From: Formicarius rufipectus
Taxonomy: Eukaryota > Chordata > Aves > Passeriformes > Formicariidae
Reading direction: 5' to 3'
Assembly: GCA_013399695.1 (NCBI GenBank)
Contig: VXAU01001246.1
Span: 266,587 to 330,586 of the forward strand
Length of the DNA stretch: 64,000 bases
Shown here: in pieces, positions 49,498 to 61,200 of the stretch
Numbering within the stretch: position 1 is the stretch's first letter
How the letters are laid out: every line of letters begins with the position of its first letter
Notes under the pieces: generated by a model
What the model was told of the DNA's origin: nothing
Database searches by the model: none
What the model saw: only the letters and a program-made list of their open reading frames with translations
Position numbers and translations under genes: made by a program

Positions 49498-52393
49498 GTG
49501 AGTTTTATTTCCATATACCTATGTTTATGTTTTTCTGAGAGTGGTGTAACTAACTATCGTGAGAGGCAGTGACTTTGCAAATAACTCACAGTAATAAAGG
49601 GAGAGGGAGATGTCTCAGGTTTCCAGAATGTGATCTAAAAGTGTTTTATTGCAGGGTATGGCATTGTCAAAAGGTTTGATTACTTCCTGTGAAGAGTTTC
49701 TTGTTGCATTGCTGATTTGCCTGGGAGAAAAGTACTGGACGAGGGAGCTGCAGCAAAATTTAGTACAACTATTTCTGAGGTTAAATGCAGAGGGCTACTC
49801 TGTGGCAACAGTTGACTGTTACTGTGGTAGTTATTTCATGTACTTCTCTGGTATGAGTGAGATGAGATTCAGATGAGAAATTAGATAGAGAGGAAGTTGT
49901 CTGTTAGGAGGTGCATTAGAGAGGTGTGAGTTGTCCCTTTTGAAACTGGTGAACAGGTTTGGTTGCTTTCAGTGAGCACAAGGTAAATAGGAGACAGGAT
50001 TCCTTCTGAGAACCCTTGAGGGGTCCAGCGGAGTGGAAAAGCTAAGACAGATTACCTAACTGCAGGAGAGAACTTTTGAAACCTCTTGTGAAAAAGTAGA
50101 AGGAACTAGTGCTTTCCTATAGTGAATGAGAATAAATATTTAAAGATGTGAGTAATTTATATTTATGCATCTGATCTCCAGTGGAAGAAATAATGGAGAT
50201 GATAAGATAGAAGATCTGTAGCAGTGGTATTTATTCTTTAGTTTATAGGAATCACTAAAACAAGCTTTATGATCAATATTAATTTGAAAAATTTTATTCA
50301 CTGTGCTAACTGGGAAAAAAAACCACAAAGATTTGGTTTGTACTTGTGTCCAAAACCAGCTTTTCATATAAAGCAAAAAAGTCCAAGTTTCTTACCCCTA
50401 CCTAGATTTGCTGAACAGATATATAAATAAAGGGGCTTTTTCTTTCCAGGTTTATGTAATAGGTCTTAGGTACAATCATGCAGGACCAAACATCTGAGAC
50501 ACACTAATTTGACCACAACTCCCTTTTGTAAAAGATAATTTTAACATGTTTCTGCAGATGAAAAGTGTATTGGTGCAAAATGATCTTAGATTTGCAGTTA
50601 TGTGCTCTTCTGTTGTATTTTTGCAGGCCAGTACAAAAAGTAAACAACTCATACTAGTGCTTAAGCAAACTTACATGCTGCTTTGTCTGACACTACATGT
50701 AACTTCTTACCTGAGAGGCCAAGGAAGGCTAAAATTGTCATCTTCTGTCCATGGTTGATCATTTAATAAAATTGGGTCCTTAGAGAGCATCTGATTTAGT
50801 GTTAAATCCCCTTACAGAAAATGTGGCAGGAAATTTGGGTTTGGGGGTTTCTAAAGAGCATGTGAAACCTGTCTGATGTCTTGATAAATTTCATCCATGT
50901 GTGTGAACGTATCCTCTAAATTTTTCTTTGTGACTGACCTCAAAAATGCTACTGAGGATGGCAAGAGGAGATTGTATCAGCACCCAAGCGCATTTTATGA
51001 ATGTACGGCCAATGCACAACAGATTTCGGGTTGTACCAGTGTCCCAAAGCAGTGATTGCTACAAACCCTCAATCGAAATGGAGTTACTTTGTCTTTTACA
51101 GAAAATCTTGCCCATATAAGGGTAGCCTGGGCAGATTTCATTACCAACAGTTCAGTGATAATATAATTCTCCTCTTAACAGATAGTGCAGATTAATCATA
51201 TTAATTTTAAATTACATGAAAGGGCAGGAGGCAAATGAATTTTAGGGAACAGAAGATTTTGTACACCTCTCTTTCTTGTTTCTACATTGTTGCCAACTTG
51301 TCAAATGAAGTAGTACAGTAATTAAATTCTGTGAAAATGTATTTTCACAAAAAATGATTTTGCAAATTTTTTTTAATATAAACTGGATTATAAGAGGTAG
51401 AGCTGCTAAATAGTAGAAAAACCCTTTGTGCATGGAGCATTTTTGTGCTCCTCTGTTTTTGCAGGAAGTTAGCACCCAAGTATCAGTGAGTAGCATTTTA
51501 GTTTTCAAAGCCAAAAAGAACATGATGACATTCAAAGATGCTGTTTATTGCAGGCATACATAGCATTACACAGATGTAGTTCATGCTATAAAATACTGAT
51601 TAACCTTGGCTCAGGACTGTAAACCTTGATTTAGTTGTTAGACTCAAGCTATTAGGCAGATCTCATATTTAAATACTAGGCTAGACTGATGCTGCACTTC
51701 ATTCGGTTTAGGTCGGTATTAATGATGGAACTGGGAAGGTGACAACCCAGTAACAACAGGGAATAAGCAAAGTGTGGGTGGAGTTAAGTAGTGATCTGAA
51801 TCCCTTCTTCATGTTTTGTAGATTAAATCCAGAGGCTTTTATCCCCCACTTTGATAGCAGGATTGTCCAAAAATTCCCAGGGTTTTGCTCATGGTTACTT
51901 GTATTACAGTCACAGACCAAGGACTTTTAAGAAAAGAGAGCATACTCAGGAGTGAAGGATAAAATTATTCTTGCTTTCCCACCAGTGTATATGGATATCA
52001 TTTTCCTATCATAAGGAAATGAAAGCTTCTTTAGTAACGAGTGAGGTTTAAGTAAATCAAACAAAACCAAACCTGAAACCAGCCCCCACACACCTCTCCT
52101 CCCCACAACCAACCAGAAGGCAAAAGAATAAAGAGAGTTCCCTGGAAGTAAAAGAATTAAAAAAACTAAGAAATTGAGTGTTCACAGTAATACGTATTTG
52201 AACGGTAAAAAGGCCTCTTCGAAATGCTTGTCAGAAGCAATTCATGTTTAACACCACAGTACGAGATTGCTACCAGTGCATGATCCTAATGAAGAATAAA
52301 TACAGGGTAAAGAATTGGAATTATTACATGAAGTAGCATTAAAAACCCTAACCTTACTTTCTTGTGTGCCTAGAAAAACACAAGTCACTCTTC

Positions 52394-52550
52394 CGTGGGT
52401 CTGTATTAATTTTGTTCAGTTTTGGAAGCGGTTGAAGCGCAGGCCCTTAGGGGATGTCAGGGCCATGGGGCACTGCCCCCAACGAGGGCAGCGTTGCTGT
52501 GCGGCTCCGCTCTGTGCGTTGTGGTTGTCTGGCCTCAACCAGATGTCACG
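52394..52550. other. Small CpG-rich islet in intron 3
   Basis: About nine CpG dinucleotides fall within roughly 155 bases, with local GC enrichment, while neighbouring intron sequence is almost CpG-free. It is too short for a classical CpG island. A + strand frame (52315-52554) crosses it, but I recognise no protein. Confidence 0.6.
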
Positions 52551-52974
52551 TTAGGCTGAAGAAGCCCTGTGGTATGGAAGATACCCTTCCTTTGCAAACT
52601 GAAGATGGTCCTCCAAGATGCTGTTAGTGTTGTTCTTGGTGGCATGCAGTGTGGGCTGCTTCTGCCGAGGGGCTGGTGTGAGTGAGCTGGCAGAAGAGCT
52701 GAGGAGATCCAAGATTTTCATAGGAGGCAAGCATCTGTGACAGTGTTCTTTCTCCAAAACAACCTGCTCAGCAGAGTATTCCTGCATAATTTTCAGTTCT
52801 TGTTTCGAGGGTGATAGGGAAAAGATTGGATAGATTGATCTCCTAAATACTAGGAATATGTATCAAACCTTCAAAGATGTTCACTGCTTCCCCCCAAGAG
52901 TGGCATCTCACTTGCCTGTGAGATGCCAAAAGTGATTTGTAATCTGGCCAAGAGCAATAAGGAAATAATTAAAA

Positions 52975-52990
52975 AAAAAAAATTTTTTTT
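52975..52990. repeat. A/T homopolymer palindrome
   Basis: A12 (52971-52982) is followed directly by T8 (52983-52990), giving a 16-base perfect self-complementary A8T8 core. Confidence 0.85.
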
Positions 52991-54630
52991 CCAAAGTAAC
53001 TCCACGAACGTGGCAGTTCCGTAGTAATGTAAATAATGATCTCAGAGACGCTTGAGACGAACTTGGATTGCTAATTGTGTGTCTGCAAAACAGACGTTCC
53101 TGCAGTGACGGGTCTCTGCCACACGAGGGGACCATTTGCCTAAAAATGGTGTTGGACTGCAGTGTCACAGTCTCCCAGAAGGTGGGGGCAGCACTTCAGG
53201 ACTCCTGTTGGTACGGTTCAATGTTATTAATATAATAGACCCTTTTCAAATAAAAATTGTACATACTGCTGCAATTTAAAGAGGTGGATATTGCTGTATA
53301 AGCTCTGGTCATTCAGATGTTCCGGCTATGAGCTCTTAAGTTAAAGCTTTAAATATTTCAACATAGCATATAGACTAAATATATTTTGGGTGGTTGGTAA
53401 GAGTCGGTATGACCACTCTCTTTCTACCTAGGTCGTTCTTTTGCAATGTGTAAGAGAGGCAAAAAGAAAGAAAAATGCAGGGCAGCACAGTAAAAAACCT
53501 GAGTGGTCTGAAATATGTAGTCCTGCAAGATCAGTGAAAAAACCACATGGAAAAAAGATTAGATCAGATTGCCAAATCACTGTAAATTCTTTAAGAGGAT
53601 CAAGAAGCAGAAGAGCAGAAAAAAACCAGACTTGATGGGCTCCACTACTTAGAATTAACAGAAATTGAAGTGTGTGTGAGCAACAAAATTACCCATCATA
53701 TCTCATAGTGGTGGCTAATATAGAAGGATGATTATCCTGAATATCATATGTATCAGTACAAAGAGGAAATCTTTTTTAAAAATTACCTTTTTTTCTTTTT
53801 TTAAGTTGCTGATAGAGATTTCGAAATGCTAACAAATTGAAGTTACTAAAACCAGATAGTCACGAAGGATGATATGAGTGGAAGTAACTGTGCATTACAA
53901 GTTAAAAAAACTTTCAGAGGATGGTTGGAGCCTGTAGGTCATGCTGCCCAGCTTCAAGAAACAAGATGAACTCTATTGTATGCATACTTGTGTTTTCACT
54001 CTGTCTAGAAATGTGACTCTGTCTCAGTGGGTGAGCATTCTGTTGTGCAGCACTGAGTTTCTCTGGACACTTTTCAACACAGTTTTTTCTTCACTTTCTT
54101 ATACTTGAATCTTCTCTAAACGTTCGCTGTTATTTGTTTCCTGAGTCTTTAATGTATCTCTGGAGGGAGCAGACAGTGAAAACATAGGTCACTAATGTAA
54201 ATGTGTTATGGCCAGAATGTCTGTGATAATTTTCTAATTAGCAGCTGATGTCTAAATTGTAGTTGATGTCCTGGATAATCTGTGTCACTGTACCTCAGTT
54301 TTGTTACCTAAGTGATTTGGGGCAACTTAACAATTAATAGTCAGGTTTGTAGTATACTTCAGAAATGGTACTTGGAATGATGGAGCTATTATCCAAACCA
54401 TTGTATTAAAATTTATCCGTGTGTTTGATATTGTATCCGAATCTGCAACTCATGCAAGTATCTTCATTGCTTCTCACAGATGACTTTGTTTTTAGTGTTA
54501 TATGAGTAGTCTTTAGTATCAAGCACCAGTTTTAATAGAGCCACTACATTATGACAGAAAAAAACAGAATCCCGTGCTCCCAATGGATTTCAAAGAATGT
54601 ACATGAATAAGGGCTAAAATGTGTGGTTGT

Positions 54631-54644
54631 TTTTTTTTTTTTTA
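54631..54644. repeat. Poly(T) tract
   Basis: An uninterrupted T run of about 14 bases within AT-rich intron sequence. No associated element is seen. Confidence 0.75.
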
Positions 54645-56237
54645 TGTTCCTCTTCTCTGTGCTGATTAGTATGATATTTTTCTGGCATCTGATGAAGCAC
54701 TGAGAGTGAATCAGACTAAGCTGGCTGCTAGTCTAGAGAGGATTGAAATGATTTTCATATTCATTTCAGGTTATTTTAACAGTATTTTCTTCTGCACTGT
54801 CCTCCTTGAGTATGGACTTGACCTTCTACTTCATTCCCTCTGACAGTCTACACTAAGAATAGGAAGCTGAGATTTTTATGCAATTTGTGGCTAATACATG
54901 AGGTGGAAGATGCTATTGAAAATACTTGAGTTGAATGAATTTCAGTGGGTAACTGACCAGCAGATTTGCAAGTGGAATTGAAGGTGGCTGTTTTTTTGCC
55001 CTGTGAATGTGACCTGTAAAGGCCTGAGAAAAGCTTACAGAGTACACACTCCACTGGGGACACATTAACGATTTATGTCTTAACAGCCTGCCCTGGGAAG
55101 GCAGTAAATGAAAGGTTATAAGGAGGATTTGAGTGCTCAGGGTTTCAGCTCAGGTTGAGAAAAACCCTCAAAACAGCCTTTTTTCAGATAAGCTGAAACA
55201 GTTATGAAAATACAAGCTAGGTGAGCAGAATGGACACACTCTTTAAGGTCTTCTGCACATGAAAGAACCTTCCTTAGAACTAGCAAGATTATGTTTTCTC
55301 TGAATAGCTGCAACCTGCTGTTAACCTGCTCTACGTATATTATCTTCGGTATTTTTCATAGTTAAAATATACGTTCCATTTTTTCTGTCATGAAATTATG
55401 AGATTTCTGCTTAATTCAAATTCTTCTCTTCTGTGCTGGGCTTCTTGAGGGAGAATATTTAGGAACATCAATTCTTATTGAACATGCTCAAGAAAACCCT
55501 GTAAGGCAGTGGTTCACCCATCATGTGAAGTGTACTTGACAGCCTTCATTTCTAACTAGCTTTGTACTAATGTAACAAAATTTCCCCCTTTGCAATGAAT
55601 TTGGCGTTTTGCTCCTTTGTGGTAATAAACTGTGGAAGCCACTTACAGCAAGAACTGTCAGGACTACTTTGATAGTCTGAACAGTACTATCTAAATAGAA
55701 ATAAACTGATGACTGCAGGTAAGCAGTAATTTGAGACTTATATCCTTAATTTAACGTGGAGAACGTGTCTTTCACACACTAATAGCCTAAAGAAAAAGTG
55801 GAAATGGAAAATTGGGTTTTCAGCATTTAGTTTGTGATTTTTAGGTCAAGTCAACTAGAAGATTTTTGGGTAACTATCCTATGGCAAATCAATGTTTGTA
55901 GTGTAACATAAATTTCTTAAATTAAGGGATAATGAAAACCAGATTGCAGTTGTTAGACACTTTGAATTAATTCTTGAGGTCAAGTAACTAACAGACATGA
56001 ATTTAGATGTTACTTAATGGTTATGATACGATGTTCTGTGCACTTCTTTAAGGACATAATCATTATAGGCCCAAAAGGGGTAAACTATTAATCTAACATT
56101 GGTGTTGCAATTTCAACTGAACTGAGTTACAGTAATACAGGTAGAAGTTAGAGTGAGTTACTAGCAATTTTAAATCTCAGAGTAAACATGTTAGTAGCTG
56201 GATGTGTTTTCTGTGTATAGAAAATAGAACAGAATTA

Positions 56238-56650
56238 CACAGAGTCACAGAATGTGCTGAGTTGGAAGGGACTCAGGAAGGATCATTGAGGCACAGGACC
56301 ATCCCCTAGAGTCACACCATGTGCCTGAGAATATCATCCAAATTCGTCTTGAACTCTGTCAGCCTTGATGGTGTGACCACTGCCCTGGGGAGCCTATTCC
56401 ATGTTGCAGCCATGCTCTGGGTGAGGGACTTTTTTCTAACATCCAAACAGCCCCTGACACAACTTCATGCCATTCCCTCGGGTCCTGTTACTGCTCACCA
56501 CAGATCAGTGTCTGCCCCTCCTCCTCCCCTCACGAGGAAGTTGTCCCTGCAATGAGGTCTCCCCTTAGTCTCCTCCAGCTGAACAGACCAAGTGCCCTCA
56601 GCTGCTCCTCATACAGCTTCCCCTCGAGGCCCTTCATCTTTGTAGCCACT
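56238..56650 (-). mobile_element. CR1 LINE 3' fragment, antisense
   Basis: The + strand begins CAGAGTCACAGAATGTGCTG and reaches GAGTTGGAAGGGACTCAGG. It then runs through the AGTCTCCTCCAGCTGAACAG block to CCCTTCATCTTTGTAGCC. This is the reverse complement of roughly the last 400 bases of a CR1 element of a different subfamily from the sense copy. The open frame across 56319-56555 is antisense CR1, not a gene. Confidence 0.92.
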
Positions 56651-57928
56651 AGACAGTTTAGCAGGTAAAGCAAAAGCGGCATGCACAATGAAGGCACAGT
56701 AAGGAATTAATTCATCAGTTCCCATGGGTGTGCAGATGTTTTGCCATCCCCCAGAACCCAACGCTCCTTCACGTGTAATGGGTACTTGGGAACAAAAAGT
56801 GCCATAACTGTGAACATTCCCTCTTCCTGTTTCTTTCCCAGCTTGAATTGTGGAGCACAATATCATATGATCAGCAATATCCCTTTGGTCAGGTGGTGCC
56901 AGCTACCCCAGCTGGGTTCCCCTCCAAATTCTTGCACACTTGCAGCTTCTTCACTGGTGGGACAGTGTGAGGAGCAGAGAAGTCCTTGACAGTGTGCAAG
57001 CACTAAGGCTAAACCATTTATCTGTTATGAACACTGTTTTGGTCACAAATCCAAAATATGCAACCATACAAGCAAGCTGCTAAGAAGACATTTAACTCTA
57101 TCCCATCCAAAACCAGGACAGGTTTGGTATCTGATAATTTCTTCTGAAGTTCAAATATAGCAGTACGTAGGCTCTAAGTATTGCCTGAGCAGACATACAG
57201 GGCACTGAACTTTTAAAGCTACAGATAGATGTGTTCAATAATGCATTGTGTTTATTCCTCTGTTTTCATATTTTTCTGAAAAGTGTAGCTACTTATTGAG
57301 ACTTAAAAATGTAAGTATAAAAACAGACCCAATTAATGGATTTTTCTAGCAAAACCCACTTTTTTGCTAGTCTTACTGCATCCTCCCAACAGTTTTTCCA
57401 GTTAATATAAGAGAAAGCTTTTTCTGAAACTGCTAATCATTGAGTTTATATTATTTTTAAGGATCTTTTTTTGCCATATGAAGAGAAATATTTTTCTGTA
57501 TAGACGTATGTGGTAATGTGTTAAAATGCACACTTACGATTAATGTTGTTTAAACAGATAGCTATATTTGTCAAGCAGAAGCAGCTTGGTTGTTATTTTG
57601 ACTTTTACATTTCTTTCCAATTCATTATTGTATTTTTCACCAGCGCGGCATGTTCTGAGTACAGAACATGTTATGTAGTGCTCTTGAAGAAAAACATTCA
57701 ATCTGGTTTTGTATGTGGGCTACTAAAATCTGTATATGACTGCCTGTGGTGCCACCTCCAAAGAAACAACTCATTTGTGGTGAAGACCTTTACTTCTGTT
57801 CAGTGCCTGTCATAGTGAGGACCTGTGAGAGAGGTCAGGAATTTACCAATGATTAAACAGTCCTATGACAAATTTAATGAATACTACCTACCCACTCTAA
57901 CAGTATATTAATGAGTAGTAGGAGAGCA

Positions 57929-58245
57929 ACAGAATCACTGATGCTGGAAGACACTTTTGGGGATTATGTGGTCCAGCTCCTCTGCTCAAACCAGCGTCAG
58001 CTAGGATTTACCTGGAGGTGCATGTAGTTGGGTTCAGGGTGTCTCTAAGGGTAGAGAACTCCAGAACCTCTCGTGGCCACCTGTCCAAGTGGTGTTTTTT
58101 TTTAGCTTTTTTGTTGAAAAAAAAAAAGGACAAAGCCTTTTCCTGGAATCTTGTATTTCAGTTTGTACCTTCTTCTCTGTTCACTGGGTACTACTAAGAG
58201 GGGTCTGGGTCTGTCTTCACTACACCCCTATGATCTCCCTTGTAT
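57929..58245 (-). mobile_element. CR1 LINE 3' fragment with internal T/A tract, antisense
   Basis: The + strand begins ACAGAATCACTGATGCTGG and continues with TGGTCCAGCTCCTCTGCTC. It later shows TTTCAGTTTGTACCTTC and GTTCACTGGGTACTACTAAG, matching the reverse complement of a CR1 3' region. Between these halves, at about 58097-58128, a T run, a short spacer and an A run replace the expected sequence. The copy sits 1.3 kb from the previous one in the same orientation. Confidence 0.88.
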
Positions 58246-61200
58246 GTCAGATGCTCAAAATCCTTTGATACTGGGAAGAGGTGAGCATCTGAGATTGAAA
58301 TAGGAGGACAAGGAGCTGCAAGGAGTGCTGAACAGAGCTTCTTTGACACCTCCACTGCACTCCCTACTGGTTTTTTGTGCCTACAGGCTCTGCCCAGTTG
58401 TGTTCTGCCCGCACACTTACAGGGTTGGGCAGAAGTTGTGAGCTCATGAGAACTGGGATCATCCCTGTGTGTACACTCAGCTTCTTATTTATCCCTGTCC
58501 TACTGTATGGAACAGATGTGCCAGAAAGGAGGTGGGTTACAGGGAGTTCCTGTGAGATGCTATGATGGTGAATGGGAAATAGAGCATGAGAAGGTGGGGA
58601 GGCAACCAGGACATTAACAAGTATTTTGGAACAAATTGGAAGAGGTAGTACTACCTGATGTACTGAAGTACCTGAAGTACTACTTGGTGTGCTTTGCGTA
58701 CTGGGGTCCCTTCCTCATAGAAGGGACACAGGTCAGGGCAGTCCGAAAGTTATCATTTGTGGAGACAGGCTATAGGGTTAAATGGCCTAGTGTTGCTGAT
58801 GTAATGTCTATATTTCAATTACTACACTTGATTTTTTTTAATAAAAGGGTGGCTTTTGGGCAATGAATAATACTTAAATGGATAAATCTTTTCTTTCCTT
58901 TATTGGTAAAAGAAAGTACCACTTAGGAAACAAAAGGTAAGTAATTTAAATTTAATTTGTATTATGCACTAGAAGATTACTGTCACATCTTTTATCTTGG
59001 GAGACGCCCTTAGCATGGGCAATATTTTTTGCATCTGTGGTATATTTTCTTGGGTTAGCATATGCAAGTGATGTATGCAATAGGAAAACAGCAATGCTTA
59101 GATTATTTTTTCTAAGGGAGACAGTGGAGAGCTAATTCACTGAACTTGCAATTTATGACAAATGACTACAAATCAAACAGTCTTGGGTTTATCATCCTGT
59201 AGGTGATATGATTCATAGCTAGTTTGCAATTGTTTGTTTTTTATGAAAATAAAAATTGAAAATTGCCCTGACTCTGTTCTTAGTGACTAACTTAGCTCCT
59301 GTCCTTTCTTGTGCACATCATTTCCTGCTGTGGAGGTCCCTTAAAAAGCGTGGCCAAGAGCAGTCTTGTAGAGACAGTTCTGGAATGCTTTCCTATGAGC
59401 TGCCTATTTGTATTCTTTTGCTTATGTGAGAATAAACTCAGAATAAATACAGTATTTTTTTTTCCTCAGGCCATAACAATTCAGGGTAGGGTGCTTCTTC
59501 TAGCCTTTGATCCTTTGATTGATAAAAAGAAGGTAATGGGGTGAGAAATCGAAATGCTGTTGGGTCACTTGTTAGGTCATTTATATTTGTAGTCCTTCTT
59601 GTCTTGGCACTGTGTTGCTGGAGGCAATACTGGGGTAAGGACAGGGCTGTGTGTGGAAAACTAGCTACAGACCCAGAAGCTTGCCATTTAGAACAGGAGA
59701 TTTCTCTGACCTAGTCGAGTGCATGCCAGACCATTAAAGACTCAGGATCGTGTTTTCATATGCTGTATTACTGATTGATATATGGAAATTAGGTTTGGGA
59801 ATGTTTATATAGGTTAATTCACCTTTCAGGGGAGGAATAGGTGAAAGTGTGTAATTCAGGAAAGGAATGTGATGTTATAACTCATTTTGTTGCCTCTGAG
59901 ATTGTTTTCTGTATTCATAGCATTCATTCAGTAAAACTGATAAAATTCACTGAAATAACACAGGCCATGTGAATAACTTAATATCCATCTTGTAAAATTT
60001 TCATAACTTGCTGTGTAGGTATTATCATGAGCAAACTGCACAAAACCCCGCAGACAACATGAACTTTTCTGAAATTACTGCACTTAAATTTCAGGAATGT
60101 GTATTTTGTATTCATATTCTTGATGAAGAATTATGGGTAGCTTTCTTGACATTGAAGAATATTAATGTTGTGTAATTGTCTTAAGATTTATAGATACATA
60201 AATAGTTTGGATAGCTGTTATGATTTGAAGCTAATTTCCAGTCAGAAGAACACTGATACTCAAGAAGTAGTAGTTAGTAATAGCTGGAGCAGTTAATTGT
60301 GCCACACAAAGTGCAGTGTTTGATACCAAAGAAAACCTGGGGAAGGGAGTTAAAATGTTAAGAGCCTGCTCCAGGATCCTGAACATCTGCAACAGGATAG
60401 AGTTTTAATCATTTGAAAGCCAATAGAAGGTTGTTCACCAAAACTTATTTCTGTTACTCTGACAGAGAGATCTTGGACAAAAAGAAGGGCTTTGTTTTTT
60501 TTTACTTAGTTGTTTTTTATTATTATGTATGTTTAAAGTTACTCCCACATACCTGCTCTGTTACATGTGTGATGCTGTGAAATAAGCAGCACTGTAGCAG
60601 AATTCATGTCTCCTAAAAATGACTCCTACAAGACTGTGCACTGAATAACTTTTTTGAGTGTATCAAAAGAAATGAAGGTAATTTTGACTGCTCTAAAAAT
60701 CAAAAGTCCCCTGTCAGCTTTGTTTTGGCATTTTGTGATTGATGAAAGTAAAATCCAACAGTTTTGACTTAGTTACTCTAACCTGAAATGATCAGATTGT
60801 AAGTGGAATACATATTGAAGAAACTATCCCAAAATAACCATTATGGAACTCATGTTTTGTGAAGAAAAATTAGTAAATGGATCACTTAGTTAAACAAAAT
60901 TGTCTTTTCAAATCTGTAGACTTGGCAGACTGTTACCCTGGAAAACTTCTGTCTTTCTAAATTTGCCAACTTTTGAAATGTGTTTCCTTATTGGAGTGGA
61001 GGAAGTGGAAATAGGGAAAGTGAGAACCTGATCCAGAGAGAAGCGAGGAGGATAAAGGGTAGTACTTAGCGGTGGCTGGGCCATGTTCCCATTAGAAAAT
61101 GAGTGGAATTATGAAGTGCTGATAAGAGATGAAGAGTTGGGATTGAGTATGAGATGGAGTTCACTGCAGATACTGTGGAAAAGGAGATGATGAAGCACTG

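Noticed and set aside
53441..53635. Lys/Arg-rich 64-codon frame after a possible acceptor
   Set aside because: The basic composition follows from a purine-rich stretch; no nuclear-protein family is recognised and no good donor follows.
56319..56555. Plus-strand 78-codon frame
   Set aside because: It lies wholly inside the antisense CR1 fragment and reads its wrong strand.
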